Shown: positions 16,494 to 25,843 of the stretch, piece by piece
Numbering within the stretch: position 1 is the first letter of the stretch
How the letters are laid out: every line of letters begins with the position of its first letter
Source: Microbacterium sp. Leaf151
GTDB taxonomy: Bacteria > Actinomycetota > Actinomycetes > Actinomycetales > Microbacteriaceae
DNA: 64,000 bases
Assembly: GCF_001424225.1 (NCBI RefSeq)
Contig: NZ_LMOR01000001.1
Location: 5,427 to 69,426 of the forward strand
Direction: 5' to 3'
The notes under the pieces: model-generated
Databases searched by the model: none
What the model saw: the letters and a program-made list of their open reading frames with translations, nothing else
What the model was told of the DNA's origin: nothing
Made by a program: the position numbers and the translations under genes

Positions 16494-18133
16494 TCGTCGT
16501 CTTCCTCTCTCGATGCGGGGCCGTGATCGGTGCCGCGCAGGACCCCCGGAAGGCGCGCGGCCACGACGGCCCCACGTCCGTCGCCGCCGGGGTCGACGAT
16601 CCACACGTCTCCGCCGCGGCGTCGCGCGAACTCGCGCGAGAGGGGCAGGCCGATACCGAGGCCGTGCACCGCGGCGGGATCGTCGGAGCGGTCGCGAGCG
16701 GCGAAGACGGCATCGACGTCGGCGATCCCCCCACCGGTGTCGGCCACGGTCAGCACGACGGCGTCACCGTCGCCGAGTACCGCCACTTCGACCTCGCGCG
16801 GCTCGGGAGCGGATGCCGTGGCGGCGACGGCGTTGTCGACGAGGTTGCCGAGAACGGCCACCACGTCTTCGACGTCGTCGACGGTGCCGCGGAGGAACGT
16901 GTCGTCGGAGATGCGCAGAGCCACTCCGCGCTCACGGGCGGCGAGCGCCTTGGCTCCCACGAACGACTGGAGCATCGCGTCGCCGACGAGCTCGATGCCG
17001 GGCACCGCCCAGTCGACCGAGCCGCGATCGACGAGGTCGGCGAGGAAGGCGCGGGCCTCGTCTGCCCGGGCGGCGTCGAGGAGTCCGACCGCGGCGTGGA
17101 GGCGATTGGCGTTCTCGTGTCGCTGCACCCGCAGCGCGTCGCCCATCGCCCGCACGCTGTCGAGCCTGCCCGACAGCGCGGCCACGTCCGTGCGGTCGCG
17201 CAGCACCGCCACGCGGCCGAGCGTGCGAGAACCCCGGCGCACCGGGCGGACGTCGATGAAGACCACGCGGTCGCCCACGGGCAGCCCCGTACTCGCCCCC
17301 GCTCCGGCCAGCGCCGCGGCGACGACCGGCGCGAGAGCGAGGTCGGCGAGGGGTCGGCCGACGGCGTCCGTGATTCCGAGCAGACGCTCGGCGGCGGCGG
17401 TGCATACGCGCACGACCCCCGCGTCGTCGACAGCGAGGACCCCCTCGTCGGCGCTCTCGAGCACGGCGGTCTGGGTCTGCACGAGGGCGGCGAGCTCCTC
17501 GGGCTGCACGCCGAGCGTGAGCCGCTCGAGACGGCGACGCATCAGCAACGCGACGAGCGCACCGATGGCGACGGCGAGCAGCACCGCGACGGCGATACCG
17601 GCGACCAGGGCGGGCAGGTCGTCGAAGACGCTCGCCCGCTCGAAGCCGACGCTCACCTCGCCCACCGGAGCACCGCCGTCGGGCGGGTAGACGGGAACCT
17701 TCGCCCGGGCCGACTCCCCCAGCGTCCCGACCTCCCACGTCACGACCTCCCGGCCCGCGAGCGCGTCGGCGAAGCTCGTACTGACGACCTGGCCGAGGCG
17801 ATCGGGATCCGGATGGGCGAGACGGATGCCGTGATCGTCGGTGATGACCACGAACAGGCCCTCCGTGCGGTCGGTGACGTCGGCGGCGTATCGCTGGAGC
17901 ACGCCGTCACGCAGGGTCGTGGCATCCGGGGTCCCGGGGTCGGCGGAGAACTCGGAGACGAGGTCGCGCACCTGGGGCGACTCCGCGACGGATCTCGCGA
18001 TGTTCAGGGCCGACGAGTCGGCCTCGGCCTTGAGCTGCTGCACCCCGAGCCCGGCGAAGACGGCGGTGCACACGGCGACGACGGCGACCTGGGTGGCGAC
18101 CTGCACGACCAGCATCCGCGTGGCGAACCGCAT
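16490..18133 (-). CDS. CitA/DcuS-type sensor histidine kinase
   Basis: 547 residues: membrane segment at about 8-30, an extracytoplasmic PAS-like sensor domain of some 130 residues (ITDDHGIRLAHPDPDRLG is typical of citrate and C4-dicarboxylate sensors), a second membrane segment near 175-200, a cytoplasmic PAS domain, then the kinase core with QRHENANRLH holding the phosphorylated His, an N box (NLVDNAVAAT) and glycine boxes (DTGGGI, GLGIGL). The start at 18133 is set by GAAGGAGAGG upstream. It would sense external citrate or a related acid and control the divergent carrier gene. Confidence 0.9.
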   Translation of the reverse strand: MRFATRMLVVQVATQVAVVAVCTAVFAGLGVQQLKAEADSSALNIARSVAESPQVRDLVSEFSADPGTPDATTLRDGVLQRYAADVTDRTEGLFVVITDDHGIRLAHPDPDRLGQVVSTSFADALAGREVVTWEVGTLGESARAKVPVYPPDGGAPVGEVSVGFERASVFDDLPALVAGIAVAVLLAVAIGALVALLMRRRLERLTLGVQPEELAALVQTQTAVLESADEGVLAVDDAGVVRVCTAAAERLLGITDAVGRPLADLALAPVVAAALAGAGASTGLPVGDRVVFIDVRPVRRGSRTLGRVAVLRDRTDVAALSGRLDSVRAMGDALRVQRHENANRLHAAVGLLDAARADEARAFLADLVDRGSVDWAVPGIELVGDAMLQSFVGAKALAARERGVALRISDDTFLRGTVDDVEDVVAVLGNLVDNAVAATASAPEPREVEVAVLGDGDAVVLTVADTGGGIADVDAVFAARDRSDDPAAVHGLGIGLPLSREFARRRGGDVWIVDPGGDGRGAVVAARLPGVLRGTDHGPASREEDDE

Positions 18134-18301
18134 GGCGCACCTCTCCTTCGAACGGGATGACCCGTGCGCGAAATGCGCAGAACTCACGGTACGCGCAAAA
18201 CCCCGCGCAATGCGAGCAAGCGCGCGCCGGGAGGGTCCGCGTCCGTAGTGTCACCGCATCGAGAGCGCGAGAGCCGCGCCCGTCCCGACGAAGGAGTCGC
18301 G

Positions 18302-19828
18302 ATGACCCCCCTGATCCTTGCGGCTGAAACGGCCGAGTACCCGGTGGCCTACACGCCCGCCGACGGGGTGCTCGTGGCCCTCGGCTTCCTCATGGTCCTG
18401 TCGTTCATGGCCCTGATCATGACGCGGCGCATGACCCCGATGGTCGCCCTCATCGTCGTCCCGACGGTCTTCGGCCTCATCGCCGGCGCGGGCTTCGGCC
18501 TCGGCGACATGGTGATCGACGCGATCGGCAAGATGGCGCCGACCGCCGCGCTGCTGCTCTTCGCGATCATGTACTTCGGCATCATGATCGACGTCGGCCT
18601 GTTCGACCCGCTCATCCGCGTGATCACGCGCTTCCTCGGCGACGACCCCGCGAAGATCGTGCTAGGTACCGCGATCCTCGCCGGCGCCGTGTCGCTCGAC
18701 GGCGACGGCTCAACCACCTTCATCATCACCACCTCGGCCATGCTGCCGCTGTACCTGCGCCTGGGCATGAGCCCTGTCGTGCTCACCTGCGTCGCGGGCC
18801 TGATGAACGGCACGCTCAACATCGTGCCGTGGGGCGGCCCGACCATCCGCGCCGCGACAGCGCTGGGACTGCAGCCCACCGATGTGTTCGTGCCGATGAT
18901 CCCCTCGCTTCTCGCCGGCCTGATCGTCGCGCTCACCTTCGCCTGGTTCCTGGGGCTCTCCGAGCGAAAGCGCCTGGCAGGGTCCGTCGACACCTCGAAG
19001 TTCGGCACCCCCGGTGTCTTCGGTCGCCTCGGCGGCCCGGCCCTCGTGCGTGGCGCGGAGCCCAAGCCCGGCGCCGTGGCGTCGCTGCGCACCGGCAACG
19101 TCGTGACGGTCCGTGGCGGTCGCGACGCCGTCGCCGCCCCGCAGCTCGTGGACGTCGCCGACACCGCGATGGCCGACACGATGCTCGACCCCAACCGCGC
19201 GACGCTGCGCCCGAAGCTCATCTGGTTCAACCTGGCACTCACCGTCGCGGTCATGGTGCTGCTGGTGATGGACATCTTCCCGCTGGCGTTCGTCTTCATG
19301 GTCGGTGCGGCCCTCGCCCTCATCGTGAACTTCCCGAAGCTGCGCGGCCAGGCCGACGAGATCGTCGCCCACGCCCCCAGCATCGTCGGCGTCGTGTCGA
19401 TGGTGCTCGCCGCCGGAGTCCTCGTCGGCGTGCTCAACGGCACCGGCATGGTCACCGCGATGGCCGCGTGGATCACCGACGTCATCCCGTCGTCGATGGG
19501 CCCGTTCCTCGCCGTCATCACCGGCGTGCTGTCGATCCCGTTCACGTTCTTCATGTCGAACGACGCGTTCTACTTCGGCATCCTGCCGGTGCTCGCCGAG
19601 AGCGCCGCGAACTACGGCATCGCTCCGGTCGAGATGGCCCGCGCCTCGATCACCGGCCAGCCCGTCCATCTGCAGAGCCCGCTGGTCCCGGCGATCCTGC
19701 TGCTCGTCTCGCTCGCCGGCGTCAACCTCGGCGACCACCACAAGAAGGTGCTGTGGCGCGCCACGGTCGTCTCGCTCGTCATGCTCGCCGTCGGCGTGCT
19801 GGTGGGGGCTGTGCCACTGCTCGGCTGA
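18302..19828 (+). CDS. CitMHS-family metal-citrate/proton symporter
   Basis: Membrane carrier of 508 residues with about twelve hydrophobic segments and a central polar loop at about 220-300. The SLDGDGSTTFIITTSA segment and the NGTLNIVPWGGPTIRAA motif are those of the CitMHS family (CitM, CitH, CitN), which take up citrate complexed with divalent metal. ATG start after GAAGGAG. Divergent from the CitAB-type pair, a common arrangement of inducible citrate uptake. The preferred metal cannot be told from the sequence. Confidence 0.9.
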   Translation: MTPLILAAETAEYPVAYTPADGVLVALGFLMVLSFMALIMTRRMTPMVALIVVPTVFGLIAGAGFGLGDMVIDAIGKMAPTAALLLFAIMYFGIMIDVGLFDPLIRVITRFLGDDPAKIVLGTAILAGAVSLDGDGSTTFIITTSAMLPLYLRLGMSPVVLTCVAGLMNGTLNIVPWGGPTIRAATALGLQPTDVFVPMIPSLLAGLIVALTFAWFLGLSERKRLAGSVDTSKFGTPGVFGRLGGPALVRGAEPKPGAVASLRTGNVVTVRGGRDAVAAPQLVDVADTAMADTMLDPNRATLRPKLIWFNLALTVAVMVLLVMDIFPLAFVFMVGAALALIVNFPKLRGQADEIVAHAPSIVGVVSMVLAAGVLVGVLNGTGMVTAMAAWITDVIPSSMGPFLAVITGVLSIPFTFFMSNDAFYFGILPVLAESAANYGIAPVEMARASITGQPVHLQSPLVPAILLLVSLAGVNLGDHHKKVLWRATVVSLVMLAVGVLVGAVPLLG

Positions 19829-19841
19829 GCCCGTCGCAGAT

Positions 19842-19869
19842 GGGCCCGGATGCCATGGCATCCGGGTCC
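19842..19869 (+). terminator. hairpin after citrate carrier gene
   Basis: A 28-base palindrome centred at 19855/19856 (core CCGGATGCCATGGCATCCGG), with one G-T pair, followed by a TC-rich tract. It begins 13 bases after the stop codon of the carrier gene. Confidence 0.65.
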
Positions 19870-19940
19870 TTCTCGTTCGATGTGAGCAGGAAGACCCGCG
19901 CGGCCACCTGCGCGTTACACGTCCGTGACGCCGAGTCCCT

Positions 19941-21032
19941 ATGCTATCCTTCGCCGACCCGCGCCCCACGACCTCGCCCGGCGAGGCGATGTGGTGGCTG
20001 ACCCACACGCCTCTCCACCTGCCGTGGGAAGGGTCGGTCGCGGTCTTCGTGTTCTTCGTGCTGAGCGGCTTCGTGCTCTGCCTTCCCGCCCGCCACACGC
20101 GGATGAACTGGCGCGCCTACTACCCGAGTCGCCTCGTGCGGCTCTACATCCCCGTCTGGGCCTCGGTGGGCGTGGCGTTGATCTGGATCTACGCGCTCCC
20201 CGACCTCGTCGAGGGAAGCCGGTTCCTCCAGATCCACATGGATCCGGTGCCGCTCGGCATCCTGCGTGATCTGATCCTCATCGTCCCGGCGCAGCCCGGG
20301 ATGACGAACACCGTGCTGTGGTCGCTGAAGTGGGAGATCATCTTCTCGCTCCTGCTGCCGCTGTTCATCCTGTTCGCCGCCAAGTGGCGCCGCGGCATTG
20401 CTCTGAAGGTCGCGTTCGTTCTGGCGCTGCTGGTCGTCGGTGCGTACGAGGGACCGATCGAGCGCCCCTACGCGCTCGGCGTCCTCTTCCAGCTGCCCAT
20501 CTTCGCGCTCGGCTGCCTCATCGCCTTCGAATGGGACCGGCTGACGGCGCTCCGCGACCGGCTGCGGAACCCCACGCCGGTCTTCGCTTGGCTGGGCGTG
20601 CTGACCGTTCTGTTGATCACCAGCTACTGGATGGTGTTCGCGCTCCCGCTCAGCGAGGGCGTCCTCGACCTCGTCGCACCGGCGACCCGCGTGCTGCAGG
20701 TGCTCGGGGCCGCACTCCTCGTCATCCTCGTCATCCTCTCGCCGGGCCTGGGCGCCGCCCTCAGCGTGCGCCCGCTGCGCTGGTTGGGCACGCGGTCGTT
20801 CAGCCTCTACCTCGTGCACGAGCCGATGATCGTGGCGTTCGGTCGACTGCTGCCCGAGTCCATCAACCCCCTGTTCCTCTCGCCGATCGTGATCGTCGTC
20901 GCGCTCGGGTTGGCGGAGGTCTTCTTCCGCCTCGTCGAACGGCCCAGCCACCACCTCGCGCGACGGGTTGCCCGTCGGTTCGGGTCGCCCAAGACACCCC
21001 GGCCGAAGGTCGCGAAGGTCGAGTCGGCCTGA
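19941..21032 (+). CDS. acyltransferase family 3 membrane protein, N-terminally truncated
   Basis: 363 residues, about nine membrane segments, with the AVFVFFVLSGFVL segment, SLKWEIIFSL and the C-terminal SFSLYLVHEP block of OafA/acyltransferase-3 proteins, which O-acylate surface sugars. These proteins normally begin 30 to 40 residues earlier with an arginine-glycine-x-A segment and an essential His. Here an in-frame TGA (19926-19928) stands just before the ATG, so that part is missing. Either the gene is inactive or the N-terminus was lost in a recent deletion. The rest of the frame is open and well conserved. It stands alone, with no operon partner. Confidence 0.75.
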   Translation: MLSFADPRPTTSPGEAMWWLTHTPLHLPWEGSVAVFVFFVLSGFVLCLPARHTRMNWRAYYPSRLVRLYIPVWASVGVALIWIYALPDLVEGSRFLQIHMDPVPLGILRDLILIVPAQPGMTNTVLWSLKWEIIFSLLLPLFILFAAKWRRGIALKVAFVLALLVVGAYEGPIERPYALGVLFQLPIFALGCLIAFEWDRLTALRDRLRNPTPVFAWLGVLTVLLITSYWMVFALPLSEGVLDLVAPATRVLQVLGAALLVILVILSPGLGAALSVRPLRWLGTRSFSLYLVHEPMIVAFGRLLPESINPLFLSPIVIVVALGLAEVFFRLVERPSHHLARRVARRFGSPKTPRPKVAKVESA

Positions 21033-21153
21033 CCAGGGCCGTCGCCCCGCCCCGCGGCTCAACCCTCGCCCCGAGGCCCCGCAGCAGGAGCCGCGTTTCA
21101 TCGTGTTGCGCCATACCGCGCTGTTTCGTGCGGGAGCGCCTACCGTCGTAGGT

Positions 21154-21714
21154 ATGAGCTCGCTTGCACACGGGACCCCCGACAGCACTCCCGCCATCGG
21201 CACGTCGGTGTCGGCCGACGACTTCAAGCGCGCGTTCCGGGGTCACCCGGGCGGGATCGCGGTCATCACCGCGTACGGCGAGAACGGCCCCGTGGCCCTC
21301 ACCGCCTCGTCGGTGTCGTCGGTGAGCGCCGATCCGCCGCTGCTCATCTTCTCGGTGTCGGCGCTGTCGTCGGCGACACCGACGATCATCGCGGCCGACA
21401 CGATCGTCGTGCACCTGCTCGACGCCGAGGACATCTCGCTCGCCCGTGCGGGGGCGACCAGCGGCCTCGACCGCTTCGCCGACACCTCCGCGTGGTCGCG
21501 CCTGGCCACCGGCGAGCCGGTCTACCACGGTGTGCGCGCGTGGTTGCGGTGCAAGGTCGTCAGCCGCATGGATGCCGGGGGTTCCACCGTCATCGCCGCT
21601 CAAGCCCTGCAGGTCGACGTCGAACGCGACCTCGAGCCCGGCGAGGCCGGCGCTGCCCTGGTGTACTACAACCGCAGCTGGCACCGCCTCGGCGAGCACT
21701 CGCTGCTCGACTGA
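21154..21714 (+). CDS. flavin reductase-like FMN-binding protein
   Basis: 186 residues with the split-barrel fold of the flavin reductase / HpaC family: FKRAFRGHPGGIAVITA, GPVALTASSVSSVSADPPLL (flavin-binding loop) and YYNRSWHRLGEH at the C-terminus. It would reduce FMN or FAD with NAD(P)H, supplying a monooxygenase or acting alone. No monooxygenase gene is near. Its 3' end is included in a 56-base tandem duplication (21680-21791); the stop codon lies in the first copy, so the protein is intact. Confidence 0.88.
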   Translation: MSSLAHGTPDSTPAIGTSVSADDFKRAFRGHPGGIAVITAYGENGPVALTASSVSSVSADPPLLIFSVSALSSATPTIIAADTIVVHLLDAEDISLARAGATSGLDRFADTSAWSRLATGEPVYHGVRAWLRCKVVSRMDAGGSTVIAAQALQVDVERDLEPGEAGAALVYYNRSWHRLGEHSLLD

Positions 21715-21791
21715 CTCGAGCGTGCGCGAGGCGCCGGCACCGCCTCGGCGAGCACTCGCTGCTCGACTGACTCGAGCGTGCGCGAGGCGCC
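21680..21791. repeat. 56-base tandem duplication over a gene end
   Basis: Units 21680-21735 and 21736-21791 appear identical, and seven bases of a third unit follow. The first unit encodes the last residues and stop of the flavin reductase; the second is a non-coding copy. Perfect identity suggests a recent slip or unequal exchange. Confidence 0.9.
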
Positions 21792-21801
21792 GGCACCGCA
21801 G

Positions 21802-22689
21802 TCAGTGGGCGGCGGGAGCGCCCCGGCGGGTCAGGCGCGAGATACCCGTCACCACGCCCACGATGATGAGCCCCAGCGCCAGGCCGAACACGGCGGAGAT
21901 AGCCGTCTCGACGATCCAGACCACGACCGGTCCCGCCGCTTCGATGGCGTGAGTGACCACGTGCACGAGGTCGTACGGGCCCGACCAGAACGTCTCGGCG
22001 AGGTTCTGCAGCACGAGGTGCCCGCCGACCCACAGCATGGCGACCGTCCCGACGATGCTGATCACGCGGAACACCGCGGGCATGGATGCCACGATGCGCA
22101 CGCCGAAACGGCGGACCTTGCGCGACGGGCTCTTCATCAGGCGCAGACCCATGTCGTCGAGCTTGACCAGCAGCGCCACCGCGCCGTAGACCACGACCGT
22201 CATCGCGAGGCCGATGACGAGTAGCGCGCCCAGCGTCATCCAGATCCCGAAGTCGGGATCGAGGCTGGACAACGCGATCAGCATGATCTCGGTGCTGAGG
22301 ATGAGGTCGGTGCGGACCGCGCCCAGCACGAGCTTCTTCTCATCGCGCGAGCCGTCGTCGTGCGTGCCGTGGTGCACACCGAACCACTCGAGCACCTTCT
22401 CGGCTCCCTCGAAGCAGAGGAAGCCGCCACCGATGATCAACAGATACGGCAGCACCCACGGCGCGAAGGCCGTCAGCAGCAGCGCGATCGGGATGATGAT
22501 GACGAACTTGTTGACGATGCTGCCGAGGGCGATCTTCCACACCACCGGCAGCTCGCGAGCAGGCGTGAGCCCCTGCACGTATTGAGGGGTGACAGCGGCA
22601 TCGTCGATGACCACACCCGCGGTCTTGGCGCTGGCCTTGAGGGCCGCGCTGAGGATGTCATCGACGACGGCGAGCAGACCGACCGACAT
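21802..22689 (-). CDS. DUF808 (YedI-like) inner-membrane protein
   Basis: 295 residues; the opening SVGLLAVVDDILSAALKASAKTAGVVIDD and VTPQYVQGL are diagnostic of the DUF808 family. Several membrane segments follow (about 70-105, 150-200, 215-240, 255-285), with a conserved GAEKVLEW segment between. Function unknown in all relatives. The ATG at 22689 is set by GGGAGAAG. Convergent with the flavin reductase gene. Confidence 0.9.
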   Translation of the reverse strand: MSVGLLAVVDDILSAALKASAKTAGVVIDDAAVTPQYVQGLTPARELPVVWKIALGSIVNKFVIIIPIALLLTAFAPWVLPYLLIIGGGFLCFEGAEKVLEWFGVHHGTHDDGSRDEKKLVLGAVRTDLILSTEIMLIALSSLDPDFGIWMTLGALLVIGLAMTVVVYGAVALLVKLDDMGLRLMKSPSRKVRRFGVRIVASMPAVFRVISIVGTVAMLWVGGHLVLQNLAETFWSGPYDLVHVVTHAIEAAGPVVVWIVETAISAVFGLALGLIIVGVVTGISRLTRRGAPAAH

Positions 22690-22789
22690 ATGCGCTTCTC
22701 CCGGGGGTGAGGGATGCGGCGCGTGCACGCCGCGGGACAACGCTAGTGGGTCCTCGGCCGGGCCGCGGCGGGTGGGAGCCGCGGCGAGG

Positions 22790-22855
22790 GGAGGAGATCC
22801 GGCCGGCGGAGGGAGGATCCCGACCCATTCGTCCTCCGCCGCACGGATCTCCTCC
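22790..22855. repeat. intergenic inverted repeat, about 23-base arms
   Basis: Arms 22790-22812 and 22832-22855 share GGAGGAGATCCG and CGGCGGAGG on opposite strands with two mismatches. It lies in the 241-base gap between the DUF808 gene and the molybdopterin operon. No T tract; a REP-like unit or mRNA hairpin. Confidence 0.7.
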
Positions 22856-22930
22856 GCTCGTCGGCCCCTGTTCCGCCCCCGGACGGATGGCTAAGGTGAA
22901 TCCACGCATCGACCCCGGCGAAGGGATGCC

Positions 22931-23521
22931 ATGTCGTTCATCACCCGCGGCTTCGGAGGCCGCCGCCGCGAGCGCGATCCGCGACTTCCTCCCGGGCAGA
23001 GCCTGGTGACCGACTGGCCCGTGCTGTCCGCCGGCCCCACCCCCACCGTCGCACCCGACACGTGGGAGTTCGCCGTCGGCACCGAGAACGGCGTGCACCG
23101 GTGGGATCGTGCGCAGCTGGAGGCTCTCGGGGTGGAGGACGTCACCGTCGACATCCACTGCGTCACGCACTGGACGAAGCTCGACATGCCCTGGCGCGGG
23201 GTGTCGCTGGACCGCATCTTCGCGGAGGTCGAGACGGCCCACCGCTTCGCGATGGTGCACTCCTTCGGCGGCTACACCACCAACCTGGCCCTCGACGACC
23301 TGCTCGGCGGCAAGAGCTGGATCGCCTTCGAGGCCGACGGCGAACCGCTCAGCGCCGAGCACGGCGGCCCCGCCCGCCTGCTCGTGCCGCACCTCTACTT
23401 CTGGAAGAGCGCCAAGTGGGTGCAGGGGCTCATCACGATGCCCACCGACAAGCCCGGGTTCTGGGAGCAGAACGGCTACCACCCGCGCGGCGACCCGTGG
23501 CGTGAGGAACGGTACGGGTGA
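22931..23521 (+). CDS. sulfite-oxidase-like molybdopterin oxidoreductase
   Basis: 196 residues of the oxidoreductase molybdopterin-binding domain (MsrP/YedY type): WDRAQLEALG, then DIHCVTHW, whose cysteine would ligate molybdenum, then HSFGGYTTNL and LVPHLYFWKSAKWVQG, all typical. No twin-arginine signal, so it is probably cytoplasmic. Forms a coupled operon with a flavin reductase-type gene (GTGA overlap) and a DUF6510 zinc-ribbon gene, a set often kept together in actinobacteria. Likely an electron-transfer chain in which the flavoprotein feeds the molybdenum centre; substrate unknown. Confidence 0.88.
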   Translation: MSFITRGFGGRRRERDPRLPPGQSLVTDWPVLSAGPTPTVAPDTWEFAVGTENGVHRWDRAQLEALGVEDVTVDIHCVTHWTKLDMPWRGVSLDRIFAEVETAHRFAMVHSFGGYTTNLALDDLLGGKSWIAFEADGEPLSAEHGGPARLLVPHLYFWKSAKWVQGLITMPTDKPGFWEQNGYHPRGDPWREERYG

Positions 23522-24249
23522 GCCGCCGCCCGGCATCCTGGCACGTCGCGTCGGTCGTGCGCGTACGTGCCGAGACGTCCACGGCCCGGCGCATCGAGCT
23601 CGACGTGCCCACCTGGCCGGGCAACGATGCGGGGTCCCACCTCGACGTCCGCCTCACCGCACCCGACGGCTACCAGGCGAGCCGCTCCTACTCGGTGGCC
23701 TCGTCGGGTGAGGGCACCCGTGTCGTGCTCGCGGTCGACGAAGTGCCCGACGGCGAGGTCTCGCCGTTCCTCGTCCACGACCTGCGCGAGGGTGATCGTC
23801 TCGAGGTGCACGGGCCCCTGGGGGCGTTCTTCGTCTGGACGCCGTCGGACGACCCCGCTCCCGTGCAGCTCATCGCCGGCGGTTCCGGGGTCGTGCCGTT
23901 GTTCGCGATGGCGGCCGCGCACGCCGAGAGCAACGATCCGGCACCGTTCCGGCTGCTGTACTCGGTGCGCTCCCCCGGCGACGTGTTCTTCGGCGACGAG
24001 TTGCGGGCGCTCGACGGCGATCGCCTGCACCTCGACGTCGTCTACACCCGCGCCGCCCCGCCGGGTTCGACCACCGCCCCCGGACGACTGACAGCCGAGA
24101 GCCTGCGCGCCGCTGTCCTCCCCGCCGACCGCGAGCCCCGGGTGTTCGTGTGCGGTCCGACCCCGTTCGTCGAGGCGGTCTCGCAGTGGTTGCTCGCCGC
24201 CGGTCACACCGCGGCGCGCATTCGCACGGAGAGGTTCGGAGGTTCCTGA
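23518..24249 (+). CDS. ferredoxin-NADP reductase-like flavoprotein
   Basis: 243 residues: FAD-binding barrel with RSYSVASS, then the NAD(P)-binding half with LIAGGSGVVPLFAM and VCGPTPFVEAV. There is no C-terminal 2Fe-2S domain, so it resembles the minimal reductase of multi-part oxygenases. The GTG start overlaps the molybdopterin gene by four bases and the stop overlaps the next ATG. It presumably donates or accepts electrons for its upstream partner. Confidence 0.9.
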   Translation: MSRRPASWHVASVVRVRAETSTARRIELDVPTWPGNDAGSHLDVRLTAPDGYQASRSYSVASSGEGTRVVLAVDEVPDGEVSPFLVHDLREGDRLEVHGPLGAFFVWTPSDDPAPVQLIAGGSGVVPLFAMAAAHAESNDPAPFRLLYSVRSPGDVFFGDELRALDGDRLHLDVVYTRAAPPGSTTAPGRLTAESLRAAVLPADREPRVFVCGPTPFVEAVSQWLLAAGHTAARIRTERFGGS

Positions 24250-24509
24250 TGACCCTGCTCGACGGAAACGCCCTGGCCGGACGACTCGACGACCTCCTCG
24301 GGTGGGATGCCACGGCATCCGAGGTCCGCTGCACGCACTGCGGCCTGCGGGACCTGCTCGCGACGGCCTCGGTCTACGCCTCCGCGATGGGGACGGTGGT
24401 GCGCTGCCGCACCTGCGACGCGGTCCTGCTCACCGTCGTCGACGCCCCCGACGGACGCTCGTGGCTCGGGATGCCGGGGCTCACTGCGCTGGAGATGCGG
24501 CGGCGCTGA
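24249..24509 (+). CDS. DUF6510 family protein, putative zinc ribbon
   Basis: 86 residues with CTHCG at about 29-33 and CRTCD at about 56-60, a four-cysteine zinc-ribbon pattern. Start overlaps the previous stop (TGATG). It is the third gene of the molybdopterin/flavin operon. Its role there is not known; a metal-binding chaperone or electron-carrier adaptor is possible. Confidence 0.8.
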   Translation: MTLLDGNALAGRLDDLLGWDATASEVRCTHCGLRDLLATASVYASAMGTVVRCRTCDAVLLTVVDAPDGRSWLGMPGLTALEMRRR

Positions 24510-24530
24510 CGCGAAGCCCGGCGCCCCCTC

Positions 24531-24536
24531 TACACT
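24531..24536 (+). promoter_or_regulatory. -10 element of a leaderless transcript
   Basis: TACACT ends six bases before the GTG at 24543, which places the transcription start on or next to the start codon. No Shine-Dalgarno is present. A CTGACG about 18 bases upstream could be the -35. Confidence 0.5.
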
Positions 24537-24542
24537 GTGGCC

Positions 24543-25297
<755 letters not shown>

Positions 25298-25301
<4 letters not shown>

Positions 25302-25843
25302 GGCCGTGGGCGGTCTGGGCGGTCGGCGCGGGGCTCGTGGCCCTCGCGTGGGGAGTCGTGCAGATCACCCCCGGCGAGGATGCGGCGACGGAGCCGTTCG
25401 TGGTGCGGACCGCGGTGGGCGAAAGCGCGGTGGCACGGGCGTTCGAGGTCTCGGTGACCGATCCGAGAATGGGTAGTCGCGCCGTAGCGGGCTCGTGGTC
25501 TGCCGGTGGCACGTGGCTGGTCGTCGACGTCACCGTCACCGCTCGGGACGACGAGAGGGGGGCACTCCTGCACCATGCGGAGCTGATCGTGGACGGTGTC
25601 GCCTACCGAGCGAGCGAGCGGCCCGCGTCGATCTACAGGCAACAGTTGGCCGTCGGCATCCCCCGTTCGGGCAGCCTCGCGTTTGAACTGCCCGCCGCCG
25701 TCGCCGACCGCACGGGGTCGCTCACGCTGGGCCTCAGCGATGAGACGAGACTTGACTCGCTCGTGGAGGTTCCGATCGACCTCGGCGCGCTGACACGAGA
25801 AACCGACGTCGAACTGAGCCCCACCGGATGGACGACGCCGTGA
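25298..25843 (+). CDS. exported protein, DUF4352-like beta domain
   Basis: Not firmly recognised. 181 residues: an N-terminal signal anchor (AVWAVGAGLVALAWGVVQI), then a beta-sandwich-like domain with VSVTDPRMG and WLVVDVTVTARDDE, which resembles the immunoglobulin-like DUF4352 domains of exported proteins. ATGA overlap with the gene before and 16-base overlap with the gene after, so the three proteins are made together. They may form a surface complex. Confidence 0.6.
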
